From NCBI GenBank assembly GCA_032191485.1, contig JAVDOI010000003.1:22450873-22514872 (forward strand): 64,000 nt of DNA, written 5' to 3'. A program made the translations under genes and the position numbers. This document shows, in pieces, positions 12,775 to 23,182 of this stretch. This DNA is from Leptoclinus maculatus. Lineage: Eukaryota; Chordata; Actinopteri; Perciformes; Stichaeidae. The notes under the pieces were generated by a model. That model ran no database searches, had not been told where the DNA came from, and worked only from the letters and a program-made list of their open reading frames with translations. The number at the start of each line of letters is the position of its first letter. Position 1 is the first letter of the stretch.

Positions 12775-14093
12775 TATGCCTTTTCAAATCTCAGGACTCA
12801 GAGAGAAAATGAATGATGTCAATTAGCGACACTCCCTTAAATTCCTTTCTTAGGAATTAATGTATTTGTGCCTCGGAGCGCGGCACTTAACCTCCATATT
12901 TGCTCCAGAATAGCTCCCAGGTGTGAACGTGTAATTAAGCCGTGCACATGTGGAGCGGGGTCGTGCTGAGTGAGACTCTGCACGGTGACGAGAAAATTAC
13001 ACGTGTGAGGTTAAAATCAAATTACAGCAGGGTTGTTATGTGAATTAAAAGAAGTTGTAAAAGGGGAGGAGGGCTCTTGAAATCTGTTAAATGTCTGAAG
13101 GAATAATAATTATACAAATGGAAAATGATAGTTAACGCGAGCTGAAACAAAAACGTTTATTTAATTTGCTTTAATTGGTGCATATGTGTTTCTTTTGTTA
13201 CATAGTCCTTCGACACATTTCGACATGTCGGAGATGCTGACCTCTCTGCATGGCTAGATTAAAGGAGTTTTAAAACCTGTTTGCACAGCGTGTGTTTGTG
13301 ATGATGACGGCTTTAGAACATTAAAAATGAGTGACGTTGTTTAATCTATTCGGTTTCTTTCTTCACTCCAGAGTCGTTCATGACGGCCCTGGCTACATCA
13401 GCGTCTTCCCCCCACGGTGCCCCCTCCTCCGGCTCCTCCCAGCGCTGCTCCTCCGGCAGCCCCTCTTCTCCACCAGCCTGGACCAGACTGTCCGACCGGC
13501 CCCCGGGGCTGAAGACGTACCGCTCCAGCTCCCGCGGGGCTCTCAGGCTCACCATCAAGCAGGAGTCCGGCTCCCGTAAGGTGGTTCACAACTCGGCCTG
13601 CGACCCGGGACTCAAGAGGGACCACACGGGGCAGCTGACCAACGGCGACGGAGCTGTGAGCGAACGCCACTCTCAGGCACCCAACGGAGCACCGCGGCGT
13701 CCTCAGCACGACGAGGAGGGCTCCAACGGAGCTCTGCTCTGTACCGCTGCAGAGGACGTCCCACAGACAGCACCCCATTCCAAAATAAAAGCCCCAAACC
13801 CTCTTTCTATGCCAGAGCCACAGGTCGGTTGCTTTGAGTTGCCTCCCAGAGATGTCAGCGCCCCCAAACTGAAATGCTACAGGTTGGACGAGTCGCCTCG
13901 GCCGGAGCAGCGGTTCAGCCCGCCGCCTCCCCCCCTCCAAGAGGACAACATGCTCAGTGAACATCTACAGAGTGCCATCGACAGCATCCTGGAGCTCCAG
14001 CGCCTGCAGGGCCCCTCTGCGGCCCCGACCAGGGCCACGTCAGGCCCTTCACTGGACCAGGTTGTCACCAGCATCCTGGAGGGACACCTGTGA
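6060..14093 (+). CDS. bicra: BICRA (GLTSCR1)-family subunit of the GBAF/ncBAF chromatin remodeller, complete
   Basis: Twelve coding exons: 6060-6100, 6310-6352, 6569-6634, 6853-8382, 8916-9149, 9513-10140, 10263-10396, 10629-10708, 12123-12271, 12388-12482, 12597-12699, 13372-14093. The sum is 3825 nt (1274 aa) and all phases agree. The start MEDEDGTCLLDVLCDPQALN matches the BICRA N-terminus, and SLQEAEITEQTM is the family's conserved helix. Exons 4-7 encode a long low-complexity P/Q/S-rich region. Exons 9-11 (residues about 919-1034) encode the GLTSCR domain (LPYHTCAGHLPTQEDF, EFDTV, LLKRTKDMVNKYRQLL, PSAEMVMLERLF), which in this family assembles with BRD9 and SMARCA4 in GBAF. The last exon has LKTYRSSSRGALRLTIKQE, VVHNSACDP and LSEHLQSAIDSILELQ, which resemble BICRA more than BICRAL. 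It is shorter than human BICRA (about 1560 aa). The symbol is at family level; a distinct fish paralogue is possible. Confidence 0.9.
8700..8830 (+). mobile_element. Degenerate tRNA-derived SINE fragment in an intron of the BICRA-family gene
   Basis: A box-A-like TGGCTCAGTGG at 8711-8721 is followed about 35 bp later by a box-B-like AGTTCAATCCC at 8756-8766. This spacing is typical of a tRNA-type internal Pol III promoter. The following sequence (GTCCGTATGTTGAAGCATCCTT) resembles the conserved body of fish tRNA SINEs. No clear target-site duplication or tail was seen. It lies between coding exons 4 and 5. Confidence 0.6.
9903..10010 (+). repeat. bicra: 39-bp coding tandem repeat in exon 6 of the BICRA-family gene
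   Basis: Three units start at 9903, 9942 and 9981, exactly 39 bp apart, the third being partial. They encode (S/P)VSQPPPQLQVQ in tandem. The first two are almost identical at nucleotide level, which points to recent duplication in a low-complexity part of the protein. Confidence 0.85.
11200..11976 (+). repeat. Long compound trinucleotide array (ACT/CTA with CTG blocks)
   Basis: About 775 bp are almost purely TAC/ACT/CTA triplets interspersed with GCT/CTG triplets, in the 1.4-kb intron between coding exons 8 and 9 of the BICRA-family gene. Pure CTG blocks of about nine units occur near 11718-11746 and 11793-11821. A higher-order unit beginning GCTGCTACTCC recurs at 11477, 11562 and 11649, a period of 85-87 bp. 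The array is stop-free in some frames, so it yields a spurious 277-codon reading frame. Confidence 0.95.
12735..12771 (+). repeat. (GT)n microsatellite
   Basis: This is an uninterrupted GT run of about 18 units in the intron after coding exon 11 of the BICRA-family gene, about 35 bp beyond the donor. Confidence 0.95.
12825..13030. promoter_or_regulatory. Candidate conserved noncoding element in the last BICRA-family intron
   Basis: This stretch of moderate complexity contains several homeodomain-type TAATTA/AATTA cores, E-box-like CACATG/CACGTG and two TGTAATTA/AATTACAC motifs in opposite orientation. It has no simple repeat and no reading frame. The call rests on texture alone; without alignment to other fish it is only a candidate. 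Confidence 0.2.
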
Positions 14094-14606
14094 GGTAATC
14101 TGTCCTGACAAGACGTCCACACAGCTGCAGAAACATCTGTCCGAGGTGGGATGAAAATAAGAAACTTTGTGTCTGTTCCCAGAACTAAAAGAGATTTTGT
14201 TTCTGGGTTCCAGAGATTACTTTTAAGGGACTGATTGTTTGAAAGAAGAGAGAGGAGGCACTATAAAGAGATGCATACCAGACCACAGCACTATCTGTCG
14301 TCCCATAGATGTTAGATACTTCATTTCGATGTACGTTTGTGGAAAATCTATTTGAATAGGAGCTATATTGTTTCAGTGGTAGTTAAGTCATTCAGAGGTT
14401 TACGACACTGGTGTAACCTTCATCAGCATATAGTATATAAGTAATAGTGAGGATAACGACAACGTGGAGTAGACTGAGATTATTCAATAGTTTTTTATAA
14501 GATTTCTTTCAAAAAATGTGAAGTTTCTTTTGCATAGTGCCAAGCTTCCAGGGTATTTATTTTGATAATCTGTGCCAATCGTGTTTTGCATTGAGAAAGG
14601 CAGCGA

Positions 14607-14620
14607 GTGTGTGTGTGAGT

Positions 14621-14669
<49 letters not shown>
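14607..14669 (+). repeat. (GT)n microsatellite, interrupted
   Basis: GT repeats interrupted by GAGT motifs lie in the 3'UTR of the BICRA-family gene. Confidence 0.95.
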
Positions 14670-16093
14670 TTTATTTGGATCTGAAGCGAGTGTGTGTGAA
14701 AACACTGGACCGTACATAAAGGTCCCGCAGGCTCCGTCATCTCGGCTTATCGAATGAAACTCCAAAGAATTTGTGACTTGCTACATCCTGAATACACCAG
14801 CAAACGTCCACGTCGTGTCTCTTCCCACAAACTGGAGTCTGTCCTCGTTAAAGCAGAACGAAACCCGAGGGGGGGGGGGGGGGGGGGGGGTAGGCAGAGT
14901 CGTGCTGTTTTTGTTGTTTTTAAGTTCGGACCCTTGTTGTCATTCATGCTGGAGTCTGACTGTGAAATGATTCTAGTTTTCAGAGAATGTTTTTCTCATA
15001 CTTTATGTATTAACACGCAAGCAATAATGAGTTGGGGTTGTTAGGAGCAGTGGTGCAGTGAGGAGGAGGAGGAGGAGGAGGAAGAGGAGGGAGATCTTTT
15101 GCCTGTCTTGCTTATCGACGGGAAGATTGTTTTGCAGCAAAGAGAGATGCTTGTTTTCTCATTGAAGCCCGCGTAGTTTAGAAATTGTGTTTCAAACATG
15201 TCTGAGGGTCGATTAACGACATAAATCATCACGCAGTTGTGTTCACTGTACAGCCTCTCTGCGTCATCAAACAGCCTTTGACCAAAAAAAAAAAACACAA
15301 AAAACTAGAGGAATCATCCACTTCACGCTTAAAATTCCCTTTATTTATTTATTTATTGACGCATCGGTTTGAAGGTTTATTTTCACGCAGCCATTGTGGA
15401 GCAATATGATTTTTGCAACATCTTACGTTAATGTGACAATCTTATCGGTCTGTGTGGAGATGTGAATTCTGTTCTCGTGAGGATACGCGAGAGAGAGAGA
15501 TGAGGTCATTCGTATCGGCTGTACGACTCTCCCTCATGAAACGTGTGCAAAACGTTCTTTGTAGATGGATTTTTACCTTGAAGGTCAAAAAAAACGTTAA
15601 AGCTGCAAAATGTCTTTCATTTTTGTAATATAAATTGAAAATGTGCTTCAAAAATGTTAGCGTTTGAAGATACCGTTAGTGGTCGAGGTTTGACCTGCGA
15701 ATTGGAAATGTTTAGAATATGCCTTATTGTTAATTCAGTGTACCTTTAAGGAAATGGAATCTGCAAAGAAAAGATTCATAATGTGATGTTTTAAATACTG
15801 TAACATCTGGTGTTCTTCAATGTGAAAGTAACCCGTCCCTTCAAATAGAAAAAATAACTTCTAGAGATTTGGGGCTAAATCAAACAGGCCTTCTCATTTC
15901 TTTGGATTGCATTGTCATGTTTTTTTATATGTAAAATTGTCTTTTGTTGGAATGAACAAAAGGAGTTATAATATGCAGTAATTTAGTGTTGAAGTCCTCT
16001 GCAGTAGTTCGGGTGGAAACACACTAGAAGGTTTATAAAGCATTAGTTTGATACAACTCATGTCTGCACGCTGGATACAAAAGCTAGCCGCTA

Positions 16094-16829
16094 GTTAGCT
16101 TAGCATAAAGACTGGAAACAGGTGGAAACTGCTAGCCTGGCTCAGTCCAAAGGTAATCAGGGCTGCATACTTTTTTTATTTGACTTTTAGTGCGTACTGC
16201 AGCTGCCCTCACAAAGTACACACTGTTGCATGCAGTATGCGAGACGTTGTACTCTTATATTTGTCACGTCTGTGCTCTCGGCGGCTCAGTCCATGGGACG
16301 TATCTTTCGCTTTTTCTGGCGTATCAAATAGTAGTATGGGTTTTGGAATGCACCCAAACCTGCCAACCAGCATCTCTAAGTGACACCATTTTAACTGTAA
16401 AACGGCACAATGCGACGTTACAGGGAATTATGTTCCATATCTTGGCTGGAAGAGAGTGACTTCCTTTAAAGGTGCAGCGTTTAGCATCTGGCGCCATCTA
16501 GTGGCGACGTTGCAGATTGAGTCAGCGTTTAGTTTGACCTTTCTGGGCTACTGTAGAAATGTGGCATATGTAGATGTAAACAGCTATTTCTAATTCTTAT
16601 TTTCAAGTGATCATACACTAATGGAAACATACTTATATTCCATTTGTCAATAGATCCCCTTAAATGCTACACACTGTACCTTTAAAACAATGTTTTAATG
16701 TATCAATAGTTGTGATTGTATTTATTGTTCAAAGGGGATTTAACATGCGAGCTGGTGGGTGGATTTATTTTCCCCTTTACCTTTCGATAAAGGGAGGCTA
16801 GCTGTTTCCAGTCTTTATGCTAAGCTAAC
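16094..16829. mobile_element. Fish dispersed element with 26-bp perfect inverted arms
   Basis: The 26 bases at 16094-16119 are the exact reverse complement of 16804-16829; the core reads TTAGCTTAGCATAAAGACTG. Similarity extends beyond the core (GCTAGC motifs on both sides). I recognise this core as a very common dispersed repeat in percomorph fish, probably a non-autonomous DNA element. The second element at 16465-16686 sits inside it. The true termini and target duplication were not resolved. Confidence 0.75.
16465..16686. mobile_element. 222-bp MITE-like element with imperfect terminal inverted repeats
   Basis: The left end begins TTTAAAGGTGCAGCGTTTAG and the reverse complement of the right end begins TTTAAAGGTACAGTGTGTAG. 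These are about 22-bp inverted repeats with three differences. The interior has GGCGCCATCTAGTGGCGA, a motif I recognise from abundant small fish repeats. No coding capacity. It is nested within the element at 16094-16829. Confidence 0.75.
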
Positions 16830-17661
16830 CAGCTAGCAGCGGGCGGTAACGTTAGCCTCACGTTGAACGGACAGACGCGACAGCAGTTTGAATCTTTCAC
16901 ATAAGTATTGGCAAGAAAGAAAATTACAATATTTCCAGAATTGTTTATTCCTTTAACAGAATTTGTCCTAAAGTTTGAAAACATTAAATCTTCATGCGTG
17001 TTTCCACCCAGAGAGGTTTCACTGTAATGCAGTAAAGATGTCAGAGTGTCTTTCACAGGATCGCGCTCCTCGTCACCGCTACACTTCTTACAAGGGGAAT
17101 TCCACCAAAATGTTTATTTTTTTAGAAAGTATTTCCCAACATATTTCTCCTCTTTAACACTTTAAAGACACTCGAGAAGGAAAAATTAATTCTCAAGTTG
17201 ATGGAATCCCCTTGGACGAAGCAGCCTCACGTGCCATTGTTATCGATGCGTTTTATCTGCAGTGTCGAACGCTGACCGTTAGAAATGTGCTTCGTCTCGT
17301 CAGCGTTTTAGGACAAAGGGGTGTTGAGCCACGTCGGTATTTATTTGTAAAATGTGTTTATTTATTTTTTTCCTGACTGAACTGTGAAACCAGGGGAGCT
17401 CATAACTCTACACTAATTCAACTTCAGATAACAAACATTTGAATGACCGATTGTTCTGATGCCAAAATCAAGAGGCCTTAATTCAGCAAAACTAGATTGT
17501 AAAAAAAATAAAAAAAAGAAGTCATTCCTGACAAAAAAAAAAAAGTCCAACTAAAGACTCCTTTGACCTGAAAGTCACGAGTGATTCATATATGAAATGT
17601 TAAGAAAACCGCTTTTGTACTCATTTTTACAGACTATTTATTAAACTGTGATTTTGTAAGA

Positions 17662-17667
17662 AATAAA
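17662..17667 (+). terminator. bicra: Polyadenylation signal AATAAA of the BICRA-family gene
   Basis: AATAAA is followed within 30 bp by a GT/T-rich tract (gttggttgtgtgtttttg), as expected for a cleavage site near 17685. It is the last plus-strand signal before the convergent exd2 3' end. Confidence 0.7.
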
Positions 17668-17742
17668 AAACAAACAGTGAACGTTGGTTGTGTGTTTTTG
17701 ACTCCATGTGAAAAAGGAACAGAAGATTAATACAAACATGAC

Positions 17743-17748
17743 TTTATT
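17743..17748 (-). terminator. exd2: exd2 polyadenylation signal (TTTATT on plus strand)
   Basis: This is AATAAA on the minus strand, 1.1 kb beyond the exd2 stop. Together with the opposing signal at 17662-17667 it defines a compact tail-to-tail gene boundary. Confidence 0.6.
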
Positions 17749-18854
17749 TTTTTTGCATCATTCACAATTTAGGAAAACTGAACAGCTTCAGGGCTTAACA
17801 TCCAGAAACATACGAAGACGAAGCAGCTGCATTGTGAATTAATTCATCACGCTCAAAAAGATAAATCTGCTTCGCAAAAAAGGGTTTAAGGTGATTTTCT
17901 AAATCAATAAAGTTGGCATCTTTTCTGTGCGTTTTGGATTCTGTAAAAACGACGTCGTGGGTGAAACGGCTGTAAAGTGAGAACGAGCTGCTGCGACGAG
18001 TCTCCGGTCAGGTTTGGGGATTAAGAGGCTCATTAAAACATGAGCCAGGAGGTCGTCCCGACCGTCAGGAGCACCGGCAGCAGGACGTTAACATCGCGAG
18101 TTTGACATGATAAACCGGAGGAGCCAACTTTACTGAGACTAGCGTTCGTCTCCACTCTGCAACAAAAAAGACAAATGAGATGAAACACATTTTCACCTCA
18201 GAAGCTTCTGGAGAACTTTCATCTATTGACTTAAAACAGACAATAGACTGAAAACAAAGGCAGGGGGGAGGAGCCAGGAAATGTTAGGTCACATTAAGAC
18301 GACCCTCTCTGCAAAGCAAAGCATTTATTCTCAGACCGACAGCTGCGAACCTGCACGGAAGGGGGGGGGGGGGGGTTCAATTTAGGGGGAATTAAGAGCA
18401 GGCTGCAGCTTCTTCTAAAAAAAACCACTTCTTAAATTGAATTACTTCTAACCTTTCATAAATAATTATACATTTTTCATGATAAAAAAAGTGTTCATAT
18501 GCAATCACATTATGTTTAGTGTTCTTCAGATTCCGTGCTGGACTTCCTTCCACCGGTGGAGTCTCAGGGTGGCGACCCAGCAGCATCACACCGGCACTAG
18601 AAAGAAGAGTGAAGCGGCGTCCGGCGTCCATTAGAGATCGAGTGCATTTACACACACGCACTCATCTCGGGCTCTTCAACATGCTGGCACCGCTTCGGTC
18701 TCCGCTGGTAGATTAGTTCATTCATCCGCTCACTAAAACAACAAAAAAAGCGATTTGGCTTGTAGAGTTAACGGCCTCAAATCCAACCGGCAGGTTAACC
18801 GGCAGATATGAGAGAATCCCGTTTCCCGTCCTGGTCGGCAGCAGCAGCCTGTGG
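17749..18854 (-). other. exd2: exd2 3'UTR
   Basis: This is the sequence between the exd2 stop (18855-18857) and the inferred poly(A) signal. It contains a poly(C) run on the transcript strand (plus-strand G run 18361-18375) and no recognisable gene. Confidence 0.55.
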
Positions 18855-21800
18855 TCAGTTGAGTTTAATGGGCAGGTCCTCTCCGTATTTGCGGAGGAAC
18901 TTGCTGTGGTTGTGGTTGACTGACCAGAGAGGAGGGAGGTGGCGAGGCCGCATGGCGGTGAGGAAGTGCTGCCTCCAGCGGCGCTCCAGGTCCATCAGGC
19001 CCCGCAGGCCCTGCTCGGCACTGGCTCGCACCACCTTCAGACCGTGAGGCACGTACGTCTCGTTGAAAATCCTTCAGAGGACAGAGGAGCAGTCAGAGGG
19101 AGGCTCGCATGCAACGATTAGAGCTTAACGGATGAACTGGCCGACATCGTTACCCGGTATTAGACATCATCGATATATTAATCAAACAAAAAGTAACAAG
19201 AAATGCGGAATTAATTACCAAATCTAAGGAATTTGTGTCCGAAATTTGATGGATTTACGTGAATTAATGATAAAAACTAATATATCCGCCTATTATTTAC
19301 TCAAATATTCGATCTTGTTTTGAGCACAAGCTGCTCGAGGGTATTTTGAATTTTTGGTTCATTCCCATCTTTGTTTTGGACCCAGTTTTATCTCTAGAGT
19401 GTTTAAAGGGTTCAAATAACCACTCTGATATAAATGAACCACTAAATGATGGAATGGTTTCGTCTGAGTGTAAATGTGTCACCCAGCAGCCCGAGCGGAG
19501 GCTCACCTCGTCTCCAGAACGGCGGCCTGCTGCAGCGCCTCGTCCGTCAGCTCCTGCTCCTCGTTGTAGCCGAGGAAGCTCTTGATCACGGCCTGCAGCT
19601 CTTCTCGTCGCTGCTCCGGCAGCTCGTCCCTGGCGGTGAGCAGAGCCCGGGCCGCCGAGCGGACCCGCCGTCGGCCCGAGTCCTCCAGCAGGCGAACCCC
19701 CTCCTCGCAGCCCTGAGGGGCGGCGAACTCTTCGGCCAACCGCTGCTTCAGGACGCTGTCGTGCACGTTGGAGGCGGCGTGGCAGGCGGTGCAGAGCAGC
19801 AGGATGTCGTGGGAGTTGTGGTCCTTCATCTCGGTGGGGAAATGCCGCCTGTACTCGTGTGGCACTATGTTTTTCCTGTGGGACCAAAGGGAAATATGAA
19901 TTAATCATATCCACCACGTAATTAAGTTCATAATGAATTATTAATCTTTAAAAGCACAACATTTAAAGTGTTTTTATGGTGCTGTTGGCCACTCAGTTTA
20001 AGGAAATGTAACACGGCTAACGGGCCTTTTTAAAATGTACTGAAATCATTTATCAAAACATTAAATGTGCTGGTTCAGGGTTCTGAAATGTGAGGATTCA
20101 CAGCTTTTCTACCACAGGAAATCTTTGCATGTGGACAAAAGACAACAGATCAATAAACAATGAAAGTAACAGATGACGTGATGTTAGTGAAACTTCTCAA
20201 ACCTGATGTAGGAATCGGCTTTGCCGCAGACCACGCAGAGATTCTCCTTGGCAGTGAGGTAATAGTCCTGTTGGGAGTCGGGACGTCCCGACGGCTCAAA
20301 CAGCAGCCTCACTGCAAAAGGCTCCTCGCTCTGGAGCACTGGGTCACAAACAAGAGATCATGTCGACCACATCTTCACAGATACAGACACAGAAGAGATC
20401 ACAAGCTAAACAAAGTGCAGAGCAAACGCTTGTCAAATGGATGAATGACGGAGATATTTCAAAGCGTAAAGACTTTCTGACATTGTGTTTTAATGTTTAC
20501 ACGTTGGGCGTTATCCAGTGTACCTCCTATTCCTTTATCTAGGTACCATTTGGCTTTCTTCTTGTCACAGGTGCACAGAGGCTGACCATCAGGAGCATGG
20601 AGGAAGCAGTTATCATAGAGAGGAGACTTCCTGTAACACAGAGAGAGACAGACAGAGACAGACAGACAGACAGAGACAGACAGACAGAGACAGACAGACA
20701 GAGACAGAGACAGACAGAGACAAACAGATAGACAGAGAGAGCGACAGAGAGACAGAGAGACAGACAGACAGAGAGACAAACAGATAGACAGACAGACGGA
20801 TTATTCAGATAAAAGAAAAGAAATTCAGAAGATTATGTAACTGGCATCTAGCCTTTGACATTTCATTCCCAGAATCAGTTGGACCGGTTTAGAGACAATA
20901 ACCAGATTCATTTCCAGCTGTTGTGGAGAACCGTGTTCTCGGCCTCACCTGGCAGAATAGCCCACACCCAGTGGTTTCCTCTTGTTGTTCTTTCGAGGGT
21001 CTGGGACTTGCTGATCTCCAGACTCCGGGCTTTCAAACGTGGGCGTTTTCCGCGTCCTGCGCCTCCTCTCTCCTTCCGACGCCCTGTCTTCTCCGTCTCC
21101 TCGGCCCCTGAAGGGCACGTCCACCAGGCCCTGGCAGCGGGCGGCCAACTCTGAGCGAGAGCCCCCGCTGGAAGATTCGGGACCGGCTTCAGCGCGGAGG
21201 CCGAGGAGATGGAAGAAGAGGGCGATGGAAACTTGGGCATCTCTGGCAGCGTAAGTCATCTAGAAGGAACGCTTTAGGTTATTAAATACGTCATTACTTC
21301 AACCTGGGGAGCCTCAGTTTATTCCTCACCGTGTATGTTTATGTACACATACTTGTAACATTTCACTTTACATGAAAGAATGGTTGTGCATTTCTTCTAC
21401 CGATTATTCAACCAGAACAGTTTCCTGCTAGTCTAACTTGAGGCACCACCACCTCGCTGCTCTTTCCTTTCTTAAAGCTGATTTATCCTCTAAAGCAGAC
21501 GTGAACAATGAGGTGTATGAAGAATGTGGAGCTCTGTGTTCTAATGAATCACCACCTGCTTCAGCGTCAGTTGATCTGCCTCCCAGTCACTGCAGCGCAG
21601 CTCCAGAGATTTATCCAGAGACACGTTCAACAGATCTTCTGCCAGAGACTTCAGGCTGAGGCCGTTATTCACCGGAGTCTGCCTGAAGATGGAGACACCA
21701 TTTGAGAGGATCATTTGCATTTTACATACATTACAATATTATTATTTTATCAGCAACAACAAGAATTTCCAGGATTAATAAAATCTCATCTTACATATCA

Positions 21801-22810
21801 TGTTCATATCTATGAACACGTGAAACAGACAAACAGACGGTACCGTTGTCTTAAGGCGAGGTAGCGCAGGTCGACTGTACACGACAGCGACAGACCGTAG
21901 TCTCTCGTCAGACGCTTGCCGTCTTCATAACAGCCGACGCCGACCTTCAGGACGTGCGGGTCTCGCAGGACTTCCATCAAGCTGAGAGGGAACGGCTGCT
22001 GGCCGCTGCGAAACGCCAGCAGCCTCACGAGGACGCACAGACCCGAATACGTGGCCATCTGTAACAGGGACACCGCAGACGCTCGGCCTTTCACCGACAC
22101 CTGCAACAGGAAACGGCAGCCGGGTGAGACAAAACCACGAGCATGACGAAAATGTTACAAGAAAACTCCACCCGTCTGATAATCTCTCTCTCTCTCGATC
22201 TGCTCATTTGATCTTAAATGCTATGATGATTTTCTACTGACTGTATCCACTCAGACGTCATTCTTCATTAGCTGTGTGTTGTGTGTCGTCTGCATGAAGC
22301 CCGTTACCAACAGCAATAAGCTCAATATATTAAACTATGTTGAATCATTCAGGGTGGATTTTTCCTCCTCTTATGTAAAAACATGCAAAAGGTATTTCTT
22401 ACGCCTTTGATCTTTACCCATTCACAGTCGAGCCCCAGCACGGGGAACACCGACAGCTCCTTCTGCATCAGCGGCCAGAGCTGCTGCCATTCCTCCTCAG
22501 AGCTCACCGTCACCGGATTCACAGCCAGCAGCTGTTCAGAGGACGGGATCTGTACGGGAGGCAGCAGCTGTGTGGTGGGACGCTCCGCAGCAGTAAACTC
22601 CTTCTCCAGAAGACCTGGCGGTTGGTTGTTTTGATGCTCCACAGCTGTAAGGTCCTTTTCCACGGGACACGGAGCCTCCACGGGATCGGCCACCTTCTGG
22701 ACGGAAGGCAGCCTCTTCCTTTTCGTTCGGTAGACTCGCCATATGAGCAGCCCGCCTAAGGTCGCTCCCAGTACTGTTATGACAGCAGTTAAATGCCCTC
22801 GATGAGACAT
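18855..22810 (-). CDS. exd2: EXD2, 3'-5' exonuclease domain-containing protein 2, complete
   Basis: Eight coding exons in transcript order: 22810-22418, 22100-21844, 21682-21556, 21259-20949, 20630-20524, 20338-20203, 19875-19507, 19071-18855. The sum is 1917 nt (638 aa; human about 621). The N-terminus (HLTAVITVLGATLGGLLIW then basic RVYRTKRKR) is a membrane anchor as in the mitochondrial outer-membrane human protein. A DEDDy exonuclease domain follows: LGLDCEW gives D128 and E130, and YAARD (Y262-D266) is the YxxxD motif. The conserved RKPLGVGYSARKSPLYDNCF leads into a cysteine-rich HNH-like region with CxxC at 433-436 and 472-475. EXD2 acts in mitochondrial translation and DNA-end resection/fork protection. 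The C-terminus HFLTAMRPRHLP..GEDLPIKLN matches the human end. A second in-frame donor after exon 1 is described separately. Confidence 0.96.
20640..20797. repeat. GACA/GA microsatellite beside an exd2 splice acceptor
   Basis: About 160 bp of imperfect GACA and GAGA repeats end about 10 bp from the acceptor of exd2 coding exon 5 (exon starts at 20630 on the minus strand). On the transcript strand the array is CTGT/CT-rich, so it supplies the polypyrimidine tract of that acceptor. Confidence 0.9.
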
Positions 22811-22938
22811 GTTGGCTTGAAGTGATCCTCAGCTGGCAGAAAAGTGAAAATCTAGAGCCCAAAAAAACACACTCAAGTGGCCGGATCTGCATGTGTAAAA
22901 CCTTTAGTTTGTTGATGAAAAGCTGAGTGATGTTTTAC

Positions 22939-23009
22939 CTTTCCTGTGTCAGTGGGATCCCATGTAAACCTGACTCTGTTTCTGGGATCTGGACAGGCAC
23001 TGCATCTCT
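22939..23009 (-). other. exd2: exd2 untranslated 5' exon with upstream ORF
   Basis: A 71-bp segment is flanked by a good acceptor (ctctctcccag) and donor (gtaaaa) on the minus strand. It is followed by the acceptor ttctgccag in front of the start-codon exon (which begins at 22832). It holds a complete 18-codon ORF, ATG at 23005-23003 to TGA at 22951-22949, encoding MQCLSRSQKQSQVYMGSH. Existence as an exon is inferred from splice signals only. Confidence 0.5.
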
Positions 23010-23029
23010 CTGGGAGAGAAAAACACCAC

Positions 23030-23180
23030 ACGTCATAAATAAATCAATAATCAAATCAAGTTTTATTGTCATATAGAGAATGCACACAGTGCAACATATC
23101 AAGTTTGAAATAAGTGATACACAGCCAATAAGTAAGTATGTGATAAAACATGATACAAAAAGTATGCAGTGGCACAGCTG
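23030..23180. mobile_element. Probable retroelement-derived fragment
   Basis: The motif AAATCAAGTTTTATTGTCATA followed by ACACAGTGCAAC resembles a widespread fish dispersed repeat. It directly abuts the 24-bp minisatellite, whose unit also contains GTGCAACAC, so the array may have grown from this element. Boundaries are uncertain. Confidence 0.4.
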
Positions 23181-23182
23181 GC

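Larger units (their letters stand above)
14094..17690 (+). other. bicra: 3'UTR of the BICRA-family gene
   Basis: No coding exon follows the stop at 14091-14093, and the first convincing AATAAA with a downstream GT-rich element is at 17662-17667, so the 3'UTR is inferred to be about 3.6 kb. It contains a GT microsatellite (14607-14669), a 22-base poly(G) run (14869-14890), a GGA tract near 15060-15085 and a nested inverted-repeat element (16094-16829). The rest is AT-rich without recognisable genes. Confidence 0.65.

Noticed and set aside
19297..19917. 206-codon alternative frame over exd2 exon 7
   Set aside because: A shifted frame of the real exon; the EXD2 frame matches human in length and sequence.
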